From positions 18,051,102 to 18,115,101 of the forward strand of contig OX578286.1 of NCBI GenBank assembly GCA_951217055.1: a stretch of 64,000 nt of DNA, read 5' to 3'. The notes below the pieces were generated by a model, which was not told the DNA's origin, searched no databases, and saw only the letters and a program-made list of their open reading frames with translations. Below, piece after piece: positions 46,690 to 58,950 of the stretch. This DNA is from Gerris lacustris. Lineage: Eukaryota; Arthropoda; Insecta; Hemiptera; Gerridae. A program made the translations under genes and the position numbers. Each line of letters starts with the position of its first letter. Position 1 is the stretch's first letter.

Positions 46690-47225
46690 ACAGTTTTGGA
46701 CATGAGGGACCTTAAAACTTATAAATATATCAAAATATTATGTTTTTGCAGTCGCAATACTTTCTTTATATGCGTGATATATGAGAAAGTAACAAACAAG
46801 TTAAAGAAAAGAAAAATATGGTGAAGCAAACTCGAGGTTTTATTCAAGTTGGGGCTGTTAAGGGCTCTAGGACAAGACCGATGCTGTTTATAATAGACCT
46901 TAATGTTTTCCAATGGTTAAAAGGAAGAAAGATGGAGGGGATCTCTTTAAAGATCTGCCTTTAATGTTTGAGGCACTCGTTGTGAAAAACCAACCCTCTT
47001 GGGATATCTATGAGGAAGCGGTTGAAGAACGGGGAAAAAAGAAGCCTGCGTCTAATGTATGGTTACCAGACCAGACAATTACTCCTTCAAGTGAAGTGAA
47101 TCCATTGAGGGTTGCTTGCAATCCAGAGGAGAAGCAGCCAAAAATTATATTCCCTCTCCTTCTTCCTTTTTACGTAACTTCTACTTCTTCTTGATTCTTC
47201 TATCCTGTTTTTATCTTATGATTCT
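46690..47225 (+). other. Unassigned DNA with a protein-like open frame
   Basis: 46913-47194 reads KRKKDGGDLFKDLPLMFEAL, then WDIYEEAVEERGKKKP and SEVNPLRVACNPEEKQP. Its composition is more protein-like than most chance frames here. No start context, splice sites or family were recognised. It lies next to the Tigger-like fossil on the other strand, so it could be part of a transposon read in the antisense direction. Confidence 0.3.
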
Positions 47226-47229
47226 TCTT

Positions 47230-47475
47230 TTTTTTTTAATACTAAACGTTTCAGAGAAGCTATTATGATTAGGAAAAAGGGCATTAGGAATGTCCGAATT
47301 GAAAGGGAGAAGGAAATACTTAATGATGTTTCTGGATGTAATGGATTGCAGTAGGTCTAAAAGATAAAGGTTTCTTACTGATAGTGTTGGAGCGTTGTCG
47401 AGAAATAAGCGTACGTGCATTCGCCCATAAGAACTTTCACAACATCTGGCCAAATTATTGTAACCATTGTCTAGT
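47230..47475 (-). pseudogene. Fragment of a Tigger/pogo-like DDE transposase
   Basis: On the minus strand the frame reads RMHVRLFLDNAPTLSV, then LDLLQSITSRNIIKYFLLP. This resembles the DDE_1 (CENP-B/Tigger/pogo) signature around the second catalytic aspartate: a hydrophobic run, LDNAxxH, a short helix, then NIKxxFLPPN. Just upstream another frame gives RQWLQ and FGQML, matching the usual WxxxFxxxM spacing and implying a frameshift. The usual QPLD box after LPPN is not recognisable. The short surviving match makes this moderate evidence only. Confidence 0.45.
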
Positions 47476-47669
47476 GGTGTCGTTTCTTACGTGGAACGTG
47501 TTAGAATCGAACAACGCCAAAATTATTGTGATCTCTGATTTTTTTTTGGCTAAAGTGCCTCTTGAATGATCTCTTCTCTTGGCCGTTTTTAGCCGCTGTC
47601 GTTCTTTTAATAACTGTATACTGTTAACTCCTGTAATAACTCCAAATACTGCCTTCTCTTATTTAGGGG

Positions 47670-48085
47670 TCGGATCATTTGTTACCCCTTCATTTGAGTT
47701 CCTGCCTGTTTAGGATCCTGTGTATTTGTCACCCGCTCATTTGTGATCCTGCTTATTCAGGTAGGATCTGGTTAATTTGTGACTCGCTCATTTGAGATCC
47801 TGCTTATTTAGGTAGAATCTTGTTTATTTGTGACTCACTTATTTGAGATCCTGCTTATTTAGGTAGAATCTGGTAAATTTGTGACTCGCTCATTTGAGAT
47901 CCTGCTTATTTAGGTAGAATCTGGTTAATTTGTGACTCGTTCATTTGAGATCCTGGTTATTTAGGTAGAATCTGGTTAATTTGTGACTCGTTCATTTGAG
48001 ATCCTGGTTATTTAGGTAGAATCTGGTTAATTTGTGACTCGCTCATTTGAGATCCTGCATTCTTGAGATCTGGCTTATTTAAGAT
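47670..48085 (+). repeat. Minisatellite, 51 bp unit, about 7 copies
   Basis: GAGATCCTGCTTATTTAGGT is repeated at 47794, 47845, 47896, 47947, 47998 and 48049, with GAATCTGGTTAATTTGTGAC between. Edge copies are degenerate. Confidence 0.9.
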
Positions 48086-48089
48086 TCTA

Positions 48090-51000
48090 TTTTTTTATTC
48101 AGGGAAAGAACGACCGTTTACTTGAACAAAGTTGACGGCACTGGGTACCATCTTGCATTATCGTGTAATTTGGCATTTGATCTTCAATTTCAGGAAAAAT
48201 TGTAGTTAACACATCTTCAATTGTTGTTATAACTCTCCTCCCACTTACAACCCTTCCCCCCCCCCCTCAACCATATGATCATCTACTCTATCAAAACTAT
48301 AATACCAGAAACGATAACTATCCGGACAACGTATTTTTTTAAGACCCTAATTCAAACTGTCATCGCATAACTTTCACCCAATAGTTTGAAGTTATAGATA
48401 TGAAATTTAAAGTATAGAAGAATGTAGTTATCAAACCCGCAAACCCCATATCTCTATCTATTGCAGAAGCTGGAGCTATAAGTGTTCAAAAAAGTGCGTT
48501 TTTTTTTTTTTTTTTGCGCACCCTGTATGTAATGGATGAGACGGGCTTAGTAAGCAGTAATACTATTTTAATGCATAGCAGTAATGGTGACTTTTGAGCA
48601 CTTCATTGCGAATTTAAAGAAAAAATTGAAACCTATCCAAGACTATAATTTGAGACATAAGGGAAACATTTTTTTATAAAGTGGTTACAATTCAATTGCT
48701 GCTCAAATGCTGCTGTCAAAAGCAACTTCAACAAGTGCCATCAAACTTAATTACATTTTTAAATCAAGGTTTCCAACATATGTTTACACAGCTGCTGTTT
48801 ACGCAGGGATAATTCACTTAGTGGCAATAAATTATTTGTAAATTTTTCTGATATTGAAATCTTTATTGGTCCATAATCTATAAAAAGAAGTAATTAATAA
48901 CTAAAGAACATAATAAGGGAATGAAAAGATTTCTTTTACACTTTTTTGAATTGGTTTCTTCTTGAATATTCTTATAAATGATTTACATCCTTTAAAGATA
49001 CAATATATATATTTACCCGAAATACTCGTCCCCTTTTTTTACCCCGTCAATTTTCTAATAAAATTGGATTCTTTCCCCTCTACCTTCGCCCCTAACTTTC
49101 TCTTAGTATTTTGGTATAAGAGGATAATTTCAATAAAGTAAATAAAGTAAAGATGAATTATACCGAAGGAGCTTTATAAAAAGGGCTGAGCTCTTAAGTA
49201 GTAAAAGAAGGGAGAAGGCGAAGTCGTGGATACGGAAGGGTGAAGGTATACGAATATCGTAAATATTCCTTAGTCGATCGTTTAAAGGCCGTTTCAAGAC
49301 CTGAGTTTGCTTAACAGGTTTAGTAGACTGGAAAATATGTAGCCCTATAATTTTATTTTTTCAAGAATAAAATTGCCATCGTATTGAAGGATAAAATGAG
49401 AGATTTTTATTTTTTTTAGTGGAAGTATAAAAAATCGGATTATTCTCATAAAGAATATTATTTTATTTTATGTTTTTTTCAGATGTTTTAATAAGGCTAA
49501 TGTATTTATTAACATTATTCACAAGTGGATCATCTATTAAAGAAAATAATCATTCTTTACGTAAAAGCCCCCTACACATGATTGTGGTGGCATGACAAGC
49601 CTGGGTATTTTTGCAGACCTATCCGGTGACCATATGGTGTGTAGGGAGACTAACAGGTCGTTTCGACGACCGTACGCCGTATGAACAAGTAATGACTTCT
49701 TCAATACGTTTTCAGCCAAACCTAAAAGCAAATAGTGTGGAAGTCAGACGTCTGGTACGGCCCCGGTTTACACAATACACATGCGCTAATCTACCCCCTC
49801 CCTCTTCCATCACTCTCACTTAGGTTATACGGGAAGTTTAAGTTGCCGCGGCGATTGACCGTACCATAAAGTAAGGATGCACCAATGCACACATCACATG
49901 CATGATCACATGGATGCATGATCACATCTGGGCTTATACAATTATTTCTAATGAATGACACGGGATTGGCGTGTTGCTTCATCAGTTATATTAAACTGCA
50001 TAAAATAATGCGTGTGGCATTTGCAATTGGATTGACGTCACTTCATTTATATCACGATGGTTCAACACCTAAGGATCTTTTAACCGAAGTCATGAATCGA
50101 ACTTAGATCTTATTATTGCCTGTCAAACACTTATAGCAAAGTAAGCTGCATAGCTATTTCATAGAATTGACGAATATAATACATCAGAGCAAACTTGATG
50201 GGCTAAAAATTGATTTTTGAAAAAACCTAGAGCTACCAGGGTCATGATAAAAAAGAAAGAGACAAATTTAACAGGATTTATTTGATGTATTGTCAAGAGG
50301 TTAATGAACAACGTTCTTGCAAACTCTCATGGTCTCGCATGAAACCAGGGTTTTTTATTGTGACATACGACATACCTGATGATGTTTCGAATCCCAGGGA
50401 GGTGAGACATATTTTACACTGATGATCATATATCAAGTGGATGTGTTAAGTGGCGATCCCCTACCGTCCTGTATTAAATAGGTTTATGTAACAGGTTTGA
50501 TCAATGGACACCTAAGTGAACTATTATATTGTCCTTGGGTGTTAAACCCAGACCCTGAAATTGGGGAAAGGAGGGAATGTTCAGGGATGTATGAATTGAT
50601 AATAGATGTGTACTAAACTTCATAACATACAATAACTTTTTCATTTGGAATTGTTATGGTTAAATTTAATTATCATTGAACATTTTACCATAGGTTTCTC
50701 TATATGATCATGTTCATAGCCGAATATAGACAACCACTTTTAAAAGCACATCAAACACTATCAGCTTAACTGCAATGGAGCGTTGCGACCAATCGAATGG
50801 ACTTCTAGTTTGTCGCGCCACTGTGTCACGCTACCTAAAACCACTTAAGTTTCCTCACAGACGGTGCAATTTCGGGTCTGATGCTGCGCCATTAAGGCAC
50901 GGTTTTTCCATGAGAATCGTGGTCCAACATATCGTGTCCACACTCAATTTCTTTATGAGATTGTCCCTTTCGTGGTTTAATCTATTATATGATGACGTTT

Positions 51001-51499
51001 TCTTTCCCTTTATTATTTTCTGAAATCTATGTAGTATGTAGGTATATCTACGTAAAACCATTTTTTCTCTCTAATTTTCATGATACCGTAGAAAAACAAA
51101 TAATGCTCAGTTTTGACCCACATTATTTTTATTTTAATCAATAAAAAAAAGGAAGCCTTAATGTTGTAAGAAAGAAAAATAGCCTTAAAAATAAATTCAA
51201 CCAGATGAATGGGTTGGTTGAAAATAAATGCTTCAATTCCTTGGGTATAAATCCGAGGAAAACCTAGGTTCTAAAGCAAAATCCCTTTTAAGGTAAATTA
51301 TTAGGTATAAAAAAACTGCTGTGTAGGTTGCTAGGTTAAGGTAGTTCTGGACAGAAGGGCTATTTGTTTTTTTTCTGAGGCCCCTTTTAAGGGCGTAAAG
51401 AAGGTAATAAAAATAACAAAAAAGGTTTTTTCTTCTTGAAGTAGAAGGGAGAAGCGTAGCCCTTGGTCTGTGTTGTTAAAGGGTTATTTTGTATAGCCC
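48090..51499. other. No gene supported
   Basis: A C run lies at 48247-48257 and a T run at 48500-48515. ATGCATGATCACATGGATGC is a short direct duplication at 49899-49926. Frames at 49537-50106 and 50775-51023 overlap on both strands without domains. An A-rich stretch follows at 51140-51190. Confidence 0.45.
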
Positions 51500-51502
51500 T
51501 TA

Positions 51503-52406
51503 AGCCGGGTTCCCACGGGGAGTGAAGACTCTACAGTGCCACGCTAGAGTAAATACTCTTGTGACCCACGCCTGGAGGGGGAAGAAGAGTGAAACTAGCG
51601 GAGAACAGTGGAGAGTTCACACAGGGTAGTGCTCACGCTTCTCAGTTTATCCCAGGGAGCCAACCATGAACGAGCTTCTCGTAGAAAAGCGAGCTTCTCT
51701 AAAATCTCTATTTTTATAATTTGAACAGCTCGAATCATTTAAAAGTGACTCACTGGAATACAACTTTAGAAACTTCATAGTTTCACCGTCTTGCAATTTA
51801 AGAATACGAACCTACGCCGAAGGCTCAGACATAGTTACCTTCTACCTTTTAAAACAACGTGAAGAATATAGTATAATATCACGCATACTATATCAAGAAA
51901 TATATTATAGAATTATAGTATAATAATATAGTATAATATCACGCATACTATAACAAGAAATATAATATAGTATAATAATATAGTCTAAATATAGTATAAT
52001 ATCACGCAAACCAACAAGAAATATAATAATCTGGTATAATATATAATATAGTTCATATAGCATAATAATATAGTGTATAATATAATATTGTATAAATATA
52101 GTATAATATATAAAATTAAAATAGTATAATATATAATAAGTAATAATAAAACAAGCAAAGGTTAAAGGTTTTAGCTGCGGGTGGAGGAGAGATAAAAAAA
52201 AACAAAGTGTTGCCTCTATGAATTGGCTGGCAACAGGAGTATTCACTCCTGAAAATTAAACAGGTTTGATTTGGAGAGTGAGCGGTAGTGAACTATCCTC
52301 ACTCCCGGTGACGTCAGAGGAGAGTTCACTGCGACGCGTTCAGATGGGGCGAGTCCACTCTACAGTGAGCCACTCTAGAGTCTTCACTCCCCGTGGGAAC
52401 CCGGCT
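51503..52406. mobile_element. PIF/Harbinger-like element, 904 bp, TTA duplication
   Basis: Both ends share a perfect inverted repeat of 31 bp starting AGCCGGGTTCCCACGGGGAG and continuing TGAAGACTCTA. TTA occurs on both sides (51500-51502 and 52407-52409), the target length and sequence typical of PIF/Harbinger. Subterminal DNA is GC-richer with many ACTC/GAGT motifs. The centre (51860-52145) is an almost pure AT stretch made of TATAGTATAATATCACGCA-like repeats. No transposase, so it depends on another element. Confidence 0.75.
51860..52145. repeat. AT-only degenerate tandem core of the Harbinger-like element
   Basis: Repeated AATATAGTATAATATCACGC at about 51870, 51930 and 51990 with other TATAATATA variants; no coding meaning despite an open minus-strand frame. 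Confidence 0.7.
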
Positions 52407-52627
52407 TTACACACTGATGTTTCCGTATCCTTATTTTACTGCTATGATAAAGTTTCTCTTGTATTTCTTTACTCAAATCCTTTGACTTGATCCTTCTTTC
52501 ATATTCCTTCGATTTATTTTGTTTTGGCTTTTTGATTTAAAGTTTGGAAAATGTTGAGTACATGACTTGTTTTGCCTGTCCTAAAGTACAATTGTAAGCA
52601 TTTTATGTTTAAGAAGGTATTAATAAA

Positions 52628-52785
52628 GGATCTCATGCATACTATTCTTTATAATTGAGGATACCATGCAAGCTATTCCTTATAATTAAGAATACCATGC
52701 AAGCTATTCCTTATAATTAAGGATACCATGCAAGTTATTCCTTATAATTAAGGATACCATGCAAGCTATTCCTTATAAATAGGTA
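52628..52785 (+). repeat. Minisatellite, 31 bp unit, 5 copies
   Basis: ATACCATGCAAGCTATTCCT starts at 52661, 52692, 52723 and 52754, with an earlier diverged copy from about 52630. Confidence 0.9.
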
Positions 52786-52884
52786 TGCAGATCAAATCAC
52801 TGAACCAATTTTGATAAGGTAAAAGGTTATTTTATCTTTAGGTTTTCTTCCAATCATTGAAATTATTTAACTGATTACTTATTT

Positions 52885-53135
52885 TGGTGTCCAAGCTTAC
52901 TGAAGGTAACGGAAGCGATCCTTCCTCTACACTCTACGGTTTGCACACAATTGTGAAGACGTGAAAATTTGATTTTGAGATTGAGATGGCTTTAGACGTT
53001 TTGAGGTCCCCTGAGTCTAAAAAAAAGTTTTTAAAAAATTTCTGTCTGTCGTCTGTGCAGATGTGTGGAGCCTAAACAACTGAGCTGATTTATTGACGGA
53101 ATTTAGCATACTTGTTCAAGAAAAATCATACCCCG
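52885..53135 (+). repeat. Family A-like start with a diverged body
   Basis: CCAAGCTTACTGAAGGTAAC with GGAAGC is the hairpin module. About 130 bp later come TCTGTCTGTCGTCTGTGCAG and a rule-like ACTGAGCTGATTTATTGACGG phrase. The rest differs from family A, so it may be a sister family. Confidence 0.45.
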
Positions 53136-53273
53136 AAGTGAAATAGAGAAATTAATTTTAGCTCCAATTTTGGAGACGCTACCCAAAGAACTATAAAAAA
53201 CTTTAAAATAATTATTCTTGAAAACGGTTCTGACGATCTTAATTTCAAAAATTCTGAAATGTAGTCCATTTAA

Positions 53274-54003
53274 GCGGCCCATACACTACTCGGGCATTGC
53301 ATGGCGAGCAAGCACGCTGTGCCAAAAACAGATGGAACGTGCCTGTGTGTGGAGGTCTCCGTGCATAGCACGTCCCTCAATGCGTGGCGCGATGGCAATC
53401 AAGACGTGTTTGATTTTGGGCGCGCCATGCCATCTGGCGCTGTGCCAACATGCTAGTGTATGGGCTAGTCTCGCGCCACGTGCTGAGAGGGCAACATCTT
53501 TTGAAGTTACATTTCGTTCGCTAGCAGCAAGAGATTCTTGTTTGAATTTTTTGAGAATGAGTGATACATCAGTTTTTCTTTCTCCCAATTTCTTGCCTTT
53601 GTTTATTACCTCTTATAGAAATTACCATTGTTTGTGGCAAATTAGTGTAAGGAATATTCAAGTAAAAATTTAAAACAAAATGCGTAACCTAGATCTAGTG
53701 CATGTTTTTCGCGTAAGTCTTTCAGAAGTCAGAATACTTAACTTTCTACTTCAACCAATTTTTAGTCCATGTTTTCCTCCTCTTCCACATCTCCTTGCTA
53801 TCTTCATGTTCATGTATCGCGCCAATGAACAAAACTGCTAAAGCTTTATTTTTCGTTACTACAGGCATAACTGGTCGCATTCACTAAAAGATCACAGTTT
53901 GAAAAATGACTTCTAGCAACTGCATTTACAATGTTTGGCGCACGGCGCGCCAAAATAAAAAAAAATGGCACGGCATGCAATGCACGTTTAGTGCATGGAC
54001 CGC
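53274..54003. mobile_element. TTAA-flanked TIR element, 730 bp
   Basis: The left end is GCGGCCCATACACTACTCGG with GCATTGCATGGCG. The right end reversed is GCGGTCCATGCACTAAACGT with GCATTGCATGCCG. TTAA flanks both sides (53270-53273 and 54004-54007). TTAA targeting fits piggyBac or Kolobok; the TIR alone does not decide between them. The arms are unusually GC-rich, with repeated GCGCGCCA-type motifs (53390-53480, 53938-53950). The open frames on both strands at 53218-53673 are made by these motifs and are not recognisable proteins. Confidence 0.7.
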
Positions 54004-54083
54004 TTAAATACGAATCTAACGATATAAACATATTTCCCGGGAAAAATCTAGTTCCTGAGAAAATAGCTTTATAGGTGAATGGA

Positions 54084-54116
54084 TGAGGCCGGGTTCGATT
54101 CCCCGCCGAGGAGAAG
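54084..54116 (+). other. tRNA T-arm / B-box-like sequence
   Basis: GAGGCCGGGTTCGATTCCCC GCCGAGGAG contains the B-box GGTTCGATTCC flanked by a GC-rich stem. It lies about 80 bp right of the TTAA element and lacks the other tRNA arms. Confidence 0.4.
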
Positions 54117-54488
54117 TTATTTTTATGATAAAATTTTGATTTAATGTTTAAAAATAATTAAATTTACCTAAGAAAACTCGAAAACTAATAACTGGAAATC
54201 AGTATGATAAGTAAATAAACTCGTTTGTAAGAAAGTTTGTCTGAGTTGTCTCAGACGGATATTTTATTGCTATGTGTTTTTTAAGTTATTATTAACAGTG
54301 TATGTTGTTAAAACCTCTAAATACCAATACATATATTTTGATTCAAACATTCTTATCTTTGTGTATGCTCAGTACCTTACATGTTTTACTGGGTGGTTTC
54401 CCTAAAGGCATGTAAAAGCCCAATATATTTTATATTTGTTGTTAAATCAGTAGTGTTTGATATGATTTCTCTCTTGCTTAAAGTACAA

Positions 54489-54546
54489 AGGGTTCCTCCC
54501 CCCCCCCCCCCCCCCCTGAGGAGGAGGGGGGGGGGGTTCCTCCCTT
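54489..54546. repeat. C-run / G-run hairpin
   Basis: A C run of 19 (54498-54516) and TGAGGAGGA are followed by a G run of about 11 (54526-54536). GGTTCCTCCC lies at both edges. It can fold as a GC-only hairpin or as G-quadruplex/i-motif. It gives proline or glycine runs in chance frames. Confidence 0.85.
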
Positions 54547-54956
54547 TGGTAAGACGATGTTGACTTTACAGCTAAAATTGTGTTTGCTCTTGCTTGGTTT
54601 TTTTCTCCTCCGGTGTTTGCCTCCTCCCGAACGTACACTTTACCTCCTCCCTCATATTCTGATATGAGATAGGGGAGATAGGGCTACTTGTATTGATATT
54701 GCTTTATTTTACCCCCTCCAAAACTTTACTTGGTTTTTTTTTTTAATAAAGAAAGTAAAAAAAGATGTACACAGCAATTTTGTTGTAAAGGATTTGGTAT
54801 TGCACTTTTTTACTTTTTTGTAGTTTATTTCTACCTTTGACATATTACCTGAGTATATAGGGAGGAAATAATACAATGACAAAAACTATTTTGATATTGT
54901 GGTGGCTTTATGCTTTAACATTTTAAGATTCTTAAGATGTAGGGTTAATTTAATAT

Positions 54957-55288
54957 CCGGAAGGCCTGTTAGTTTAGATTGATCAGCCCTTCTGAATCGT
55001 TTGGTTTTACCACCCTCGCTGTCGCTCGGGTGCAAACTCCACACTCGCATGCAAAATGTTACTTTCCGCACTAGACGCGTAATTTACTATTACATATTTA
55101 TTTATAAATGGAATAATATAAACATAATGCTGTCTACAAATAATTCGGAAGGCCCGTCTGAATGCCAGTTGCTTAAGCATGTTTATAATCTGGATGCCAG
55201 CACAGTCGCTACTGACCGACCGAAATATACTCACTCTGGAGACCGGCCTTTAGAAGGTTTGTTCAGTCTAAACTGACAGGCCTACCGG
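54957..55288. mobile_element. Small TIR element, 332 bp
   Basis: The left end CCGGAAGGCCTGTTAGTTTA and the reversed right end CCGGTAGGCCTGTCAGTTTA agree at 18 of 20 positions and continue with imperfect pairing. AT flanks both sides. The interior is GC-richer than its surroundings (CTCGCTGTCGCTCGGGTGC). Open frames across it on both strands have no recognised product. Superfamily unknown. Confidence 0.65.
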
Positions 55289-55294
55289 ATCGTG

Positions 55295-57045
55295 TGTACT
55301 CGGCAGAAGGCAATACAATAATTTACATTTACACTCAAGGTTTGATTTAATTCTGTTGTTTTGTTCCTCCATCCCTAAATATTTTGTGTGATGGTGGAAA
55401 TAATGCGTATCTGCAAACTTGATAAAGTAACTTCATTTGATTGAAGAAAGACAGTTTAAGGATTAATCTTGGAGCGCAGGCTGGGCCCAACATTTGTCTG
55501 TAAAGGGATTAAGATAACTGCGTTAGCTTGGTTGCGTGGTGGGTGCATATTAATAAACTCCAGCTGCAGACTCACGGAAAAGCAACGTTAAATACTGATT
55601 TTCTAGACGGTTGCTTTCAGCAAAGTAAAGGGGAAGGACTTATAGCCCCTTGCTTCAGGCTGTAAACCATCTTCGTCGTCATTTTATAGCAAGAGGTAAC
55701 TCTCCCCTCGACAAACCCTTTTCTTAATTGAAAACCTAATAAACGTGCAGGAAGGAAGTTGTGGTTTTACCAGAAACCCTTCCTGGACTCGAGACTTAGG
55801 ACCCAGACGGTTTTGAACGTTTTAAATGCTTAATGACTTAGGGTCAAGGATACTCGGGTATATAGGATACCTCAGGTCTTCCCCTAACAGCATCTTATGT
55901 TTTCGGAAAGGGGTTCCTTGTGCATCTTCGAGGGTTTTGTGAACTCTAGGGGTCTTCTTCGTGGGTAAAAGCGTCCCTGGTGTAATCTACCCACTGTTAA
56001 TTCCTGCATAATGAATTTAACCTTGAAGAGGGTTGTATCTTTAAAGCTAAGGAGGGTGGAAGTTTTCCTTGATACTGCTAAATTGGAATTTGCGACCTTC
56101 CGAAGAAGAAGAAATTAGGGGAAGAGGTACGAAAGCAGGAAGAAGAAAACTATCTCGTTCTCAGAGAATAAATTGTAAGTTGGAAAGATATTTTTCGGAC
56201 AGTCCGAAACAAGGTGGGGGATGTTGAACCCTCAAATAACTAAGGTTAACAGATGCGTTAGGTCCGGGATTCGGGATTCGGGATTGAGAAAGACCTTTTC
56301 GAGTAACAAGCTAGAAATTCACTCCTAACTTACGTAACTTAGTTTCTCTCAACCAACAAGTTCACAATGGAAACTTTTCCAACGCCCCCCTTAAAATGGA
56401 AACTTTGTGTTGGTTCTCTTCGAGTTTCACCGAGACGAACCCCTCGTACATTTTCGACTTGACCTCCTGTACTCCCTCGTTGTTAAATCACTTCTTGGGG
56501 GGATAAAGTTTTAGGTGAAGTTTAATGAAGGGTATATCTTTCAAGTTCTGAGCTGAATTGAGAATTGATCATTCTCTCGCCCTTTTTAATAAGATACCGC
56601 AATTTCCGCACGACAACCAATAGGGTTTTTTGATGATCTAGAAAAAGTTTGTACGTCATCTTTGTCACTTCAAATAATTTATCAAACTTGATCTTTTTCA
56701 TATCTGCGATAAAATTATTCTCATTTAAACTTTGTATTATTGCAATTCTTAATTAAAATATAATTTTGGATCTTTATCCTCTCTTTCATTATGGTTAATT
56801 AAGTTTATATTAGTTACTCTCTGAGTTTAACTTTATAATTATTTAGTATTTACTTTTATTCTATAAATAAATTTTAATTAAATAAGTTCTACCGCGTGAG
56901 TAAGTTAAATTAACTGATAATTGATTGTTGTGACTGAGACTTTTTGGTACCACTTTATATTTATGACTAGAGAGGTTGATGGAAAGTAACACAACAATAT
57001 TGTCACTACAATTTTATATAAACCCACCCAGAAAAAATAAAAAAA
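55295..57045. other. GC-richer DNA without open frames
   Basis: 55440-56600 has a less extreme base composition than the rest but no frame longer than about 60 codons. GGGATTCGGGATTCGGGATT is a small triplet at about 56268-56287. It could be old repeat or non-coding exon; nothing recognised. Confidence 0.4.
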
Positions 57046-57049
57046 ATAT

Positions 57050-57278
57050 GTGTTTCAAGGTGGTTAGAGGAGGTTAGAGGGGGGTTAGAGATGATTCAAG
57101 GTGGTTCGAGGTGGTTAGAGATGGTTCAAAGTGGATGGAGGTGGTTAGAGATGGTTCAAGGTGGTTGGAGGTGGTTAGAAATGGTATAAAGTGGATGGAG
57201 GTGGTTATAGATGGTTCAAGGTGGTTGGAGGTGGTTCAAGGTGGTTAGAGGTGGTTCAAAGTGGTTGTCACCTTGAAT
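57050..57278 (+). repeat. Minisatellite of GTGGTT/AGAG motifs, about 10 bp sub-units
   Basis: GGTTAGAG, GGTTCAAG and GGATGGAG alternate in a strongly purine/G-rich strand, with a longer period near 58-60 bp (GTGGTTAGAGATGGTTCAA-like at about 57112, 57142 and 57205). Confidence 0.8.
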
Positions 57279-57284
57279 CAATTA

Positions 57285-58945
57285 AAAAAATATATATATA
57301 TATTTAAAATTAATAATTTAAAAAAATATAATTTAAAATGTTTTCCAATAAATTTATTGAAGGAGGTTTTCTCCTCTATCCGTATCCAACCTTAATTAAT
57401 GACGAAACCAACTACTTAGTTGTGTTAATGTGACTTTTTCACTTTTTCCTCTTATACCAGTCAGGATTATGTCCCGGGGGCAAACTAAGAGTCTTAAATA
57501 TACCCTAATTGTTAGTTGGGTAACTAATAAAGTACTGAAACTATAGGGATAACTAAAACAACTTTAGCTTACCCGTTTGAGTTTCTCTTGATCTGCTTCC
57601 CGATGTGAATCAAAATAATAAGTTACTACTTTTGTATTGTAGCTTTATGCAGTCTTGTGTCAGAGAAAGGGTTTAAAGACAGTAAAAGCTATCTCTGTGT
57701 TTTCTCTCAAAATCTTCTTTTCCTTCAGCGTAAGATTCTGAAGATCTTTTTGGTTTGCAGGTGTTCTGCTCTTTCCTGCTCTTCCACTCTGATTACTCCA
57801 TTTCCTAATACTCTTGAGAATCATTCTCTTCTATCTTTATAAGTCTATTTTTTTTTCCTTTTTCTTTGCTGTCCTGTATACTATCATGAAGTCAAAGCCG
57901 GGTTTTTTTGACTCTTTATTTTATTTTATTTCTCTCAGACAAACTTTTTTTCTTTTCTTTTTACGGATGTATCTCTCTTTTTTCTTCATCTTTTTTTGTA
58001 CCTTTGGTTTGGAAAAATTTATTTGATTTCATGACTTTTGTTTTGGACGAATGAACGAAAATAAAATAAAAGAAACCAATGAGAAGCTTAAATCTAACCA
58101 ATTTTTTATTGTTGAATTTTATCAATTCTTTTTATTTCTAATCATAGTCTAATTATAGTATAATTCTAGTATGTATTTAAAGAAAATGTGAATTTTTTAA
58201 AAAAAAAATTACTTAATTGTTTTTTAGGCTTGAAAGTATTAAATTTTTTTTTAAAGTATTAGATTTTTTATGAAAATATTAAAAACAGGCAGGAAAGTAA
58301 TTGAAACAGTCAGAGAAATATTTAATATTATTATATTAGGCAGGAAAAGTACAGTGTTTACCAGTGCGTGTCATAACATTTGTTTTGTTTTGTGTTAATA
58401 GTTTTATTTTAATTTAGTTTATTTCTTGTTTAATTACAAAGCAATGTTATATTATTTATGTATTAATAATATTATTATTTTTTAAAAGTTTAAAAATGAT
58501 AAACTGAAAAAGGAACTGAAATTTGAATTGTAGGTCTTTGAATAATTTATCTCGAGTAAAAAGTGGCAACACTGGAGCATGACTTGTTTTGGTTTGAGTT
58601 TTTGATGATTGATCTCAAACTAACTCTTCTACCTAAGCTTCCATTTTTTATCTAAATAGCGTGAGCAGATAAAATATTGAATGCAAAAAGGCAGCAAATG
58701 AATCTTGTTAATTTTCATAGCCTGTCCTCGCCATCGGCTCGGAGGCTAACTTAATCACTCGTCAGTAAAATTACATTTTGCTGCCTAGTTACATAAATAA
58801 CTCAATTGCCAATTTTTGTGGTACATTACTTACGTCCTATTTTAAGACGAATGACCATATTAGATATAGATCTGTTTTGATAACCAGTTAGGTCACACTT
58901 ATTCTTACGGGATATTAAATTTGCCCTGGATGTTGGAATTGTTTA
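57285..58945. other. No gene supported
   Basis: T-rich plus strand at 57840-58030 gives Phe/Leu frames. The rest is A/T-rich with T and A runs at 58190-58260. Confidence 0.5.
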
Positions 58946-58950
58946 GGCTA

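Noticed and set aside
52307..52314. TGACGTCA-like palindromes (also at 21124 and 21409) as CREB-type sites
   Set aside because: They lie inside transposable elements and duplicated repeats with no promoter or gene nearby.
53218..53673. 151-codon frame and antisense 100-codon frame
   Set aside because: Generated by the GC-rich repeated arm motifs of the TTAA element.
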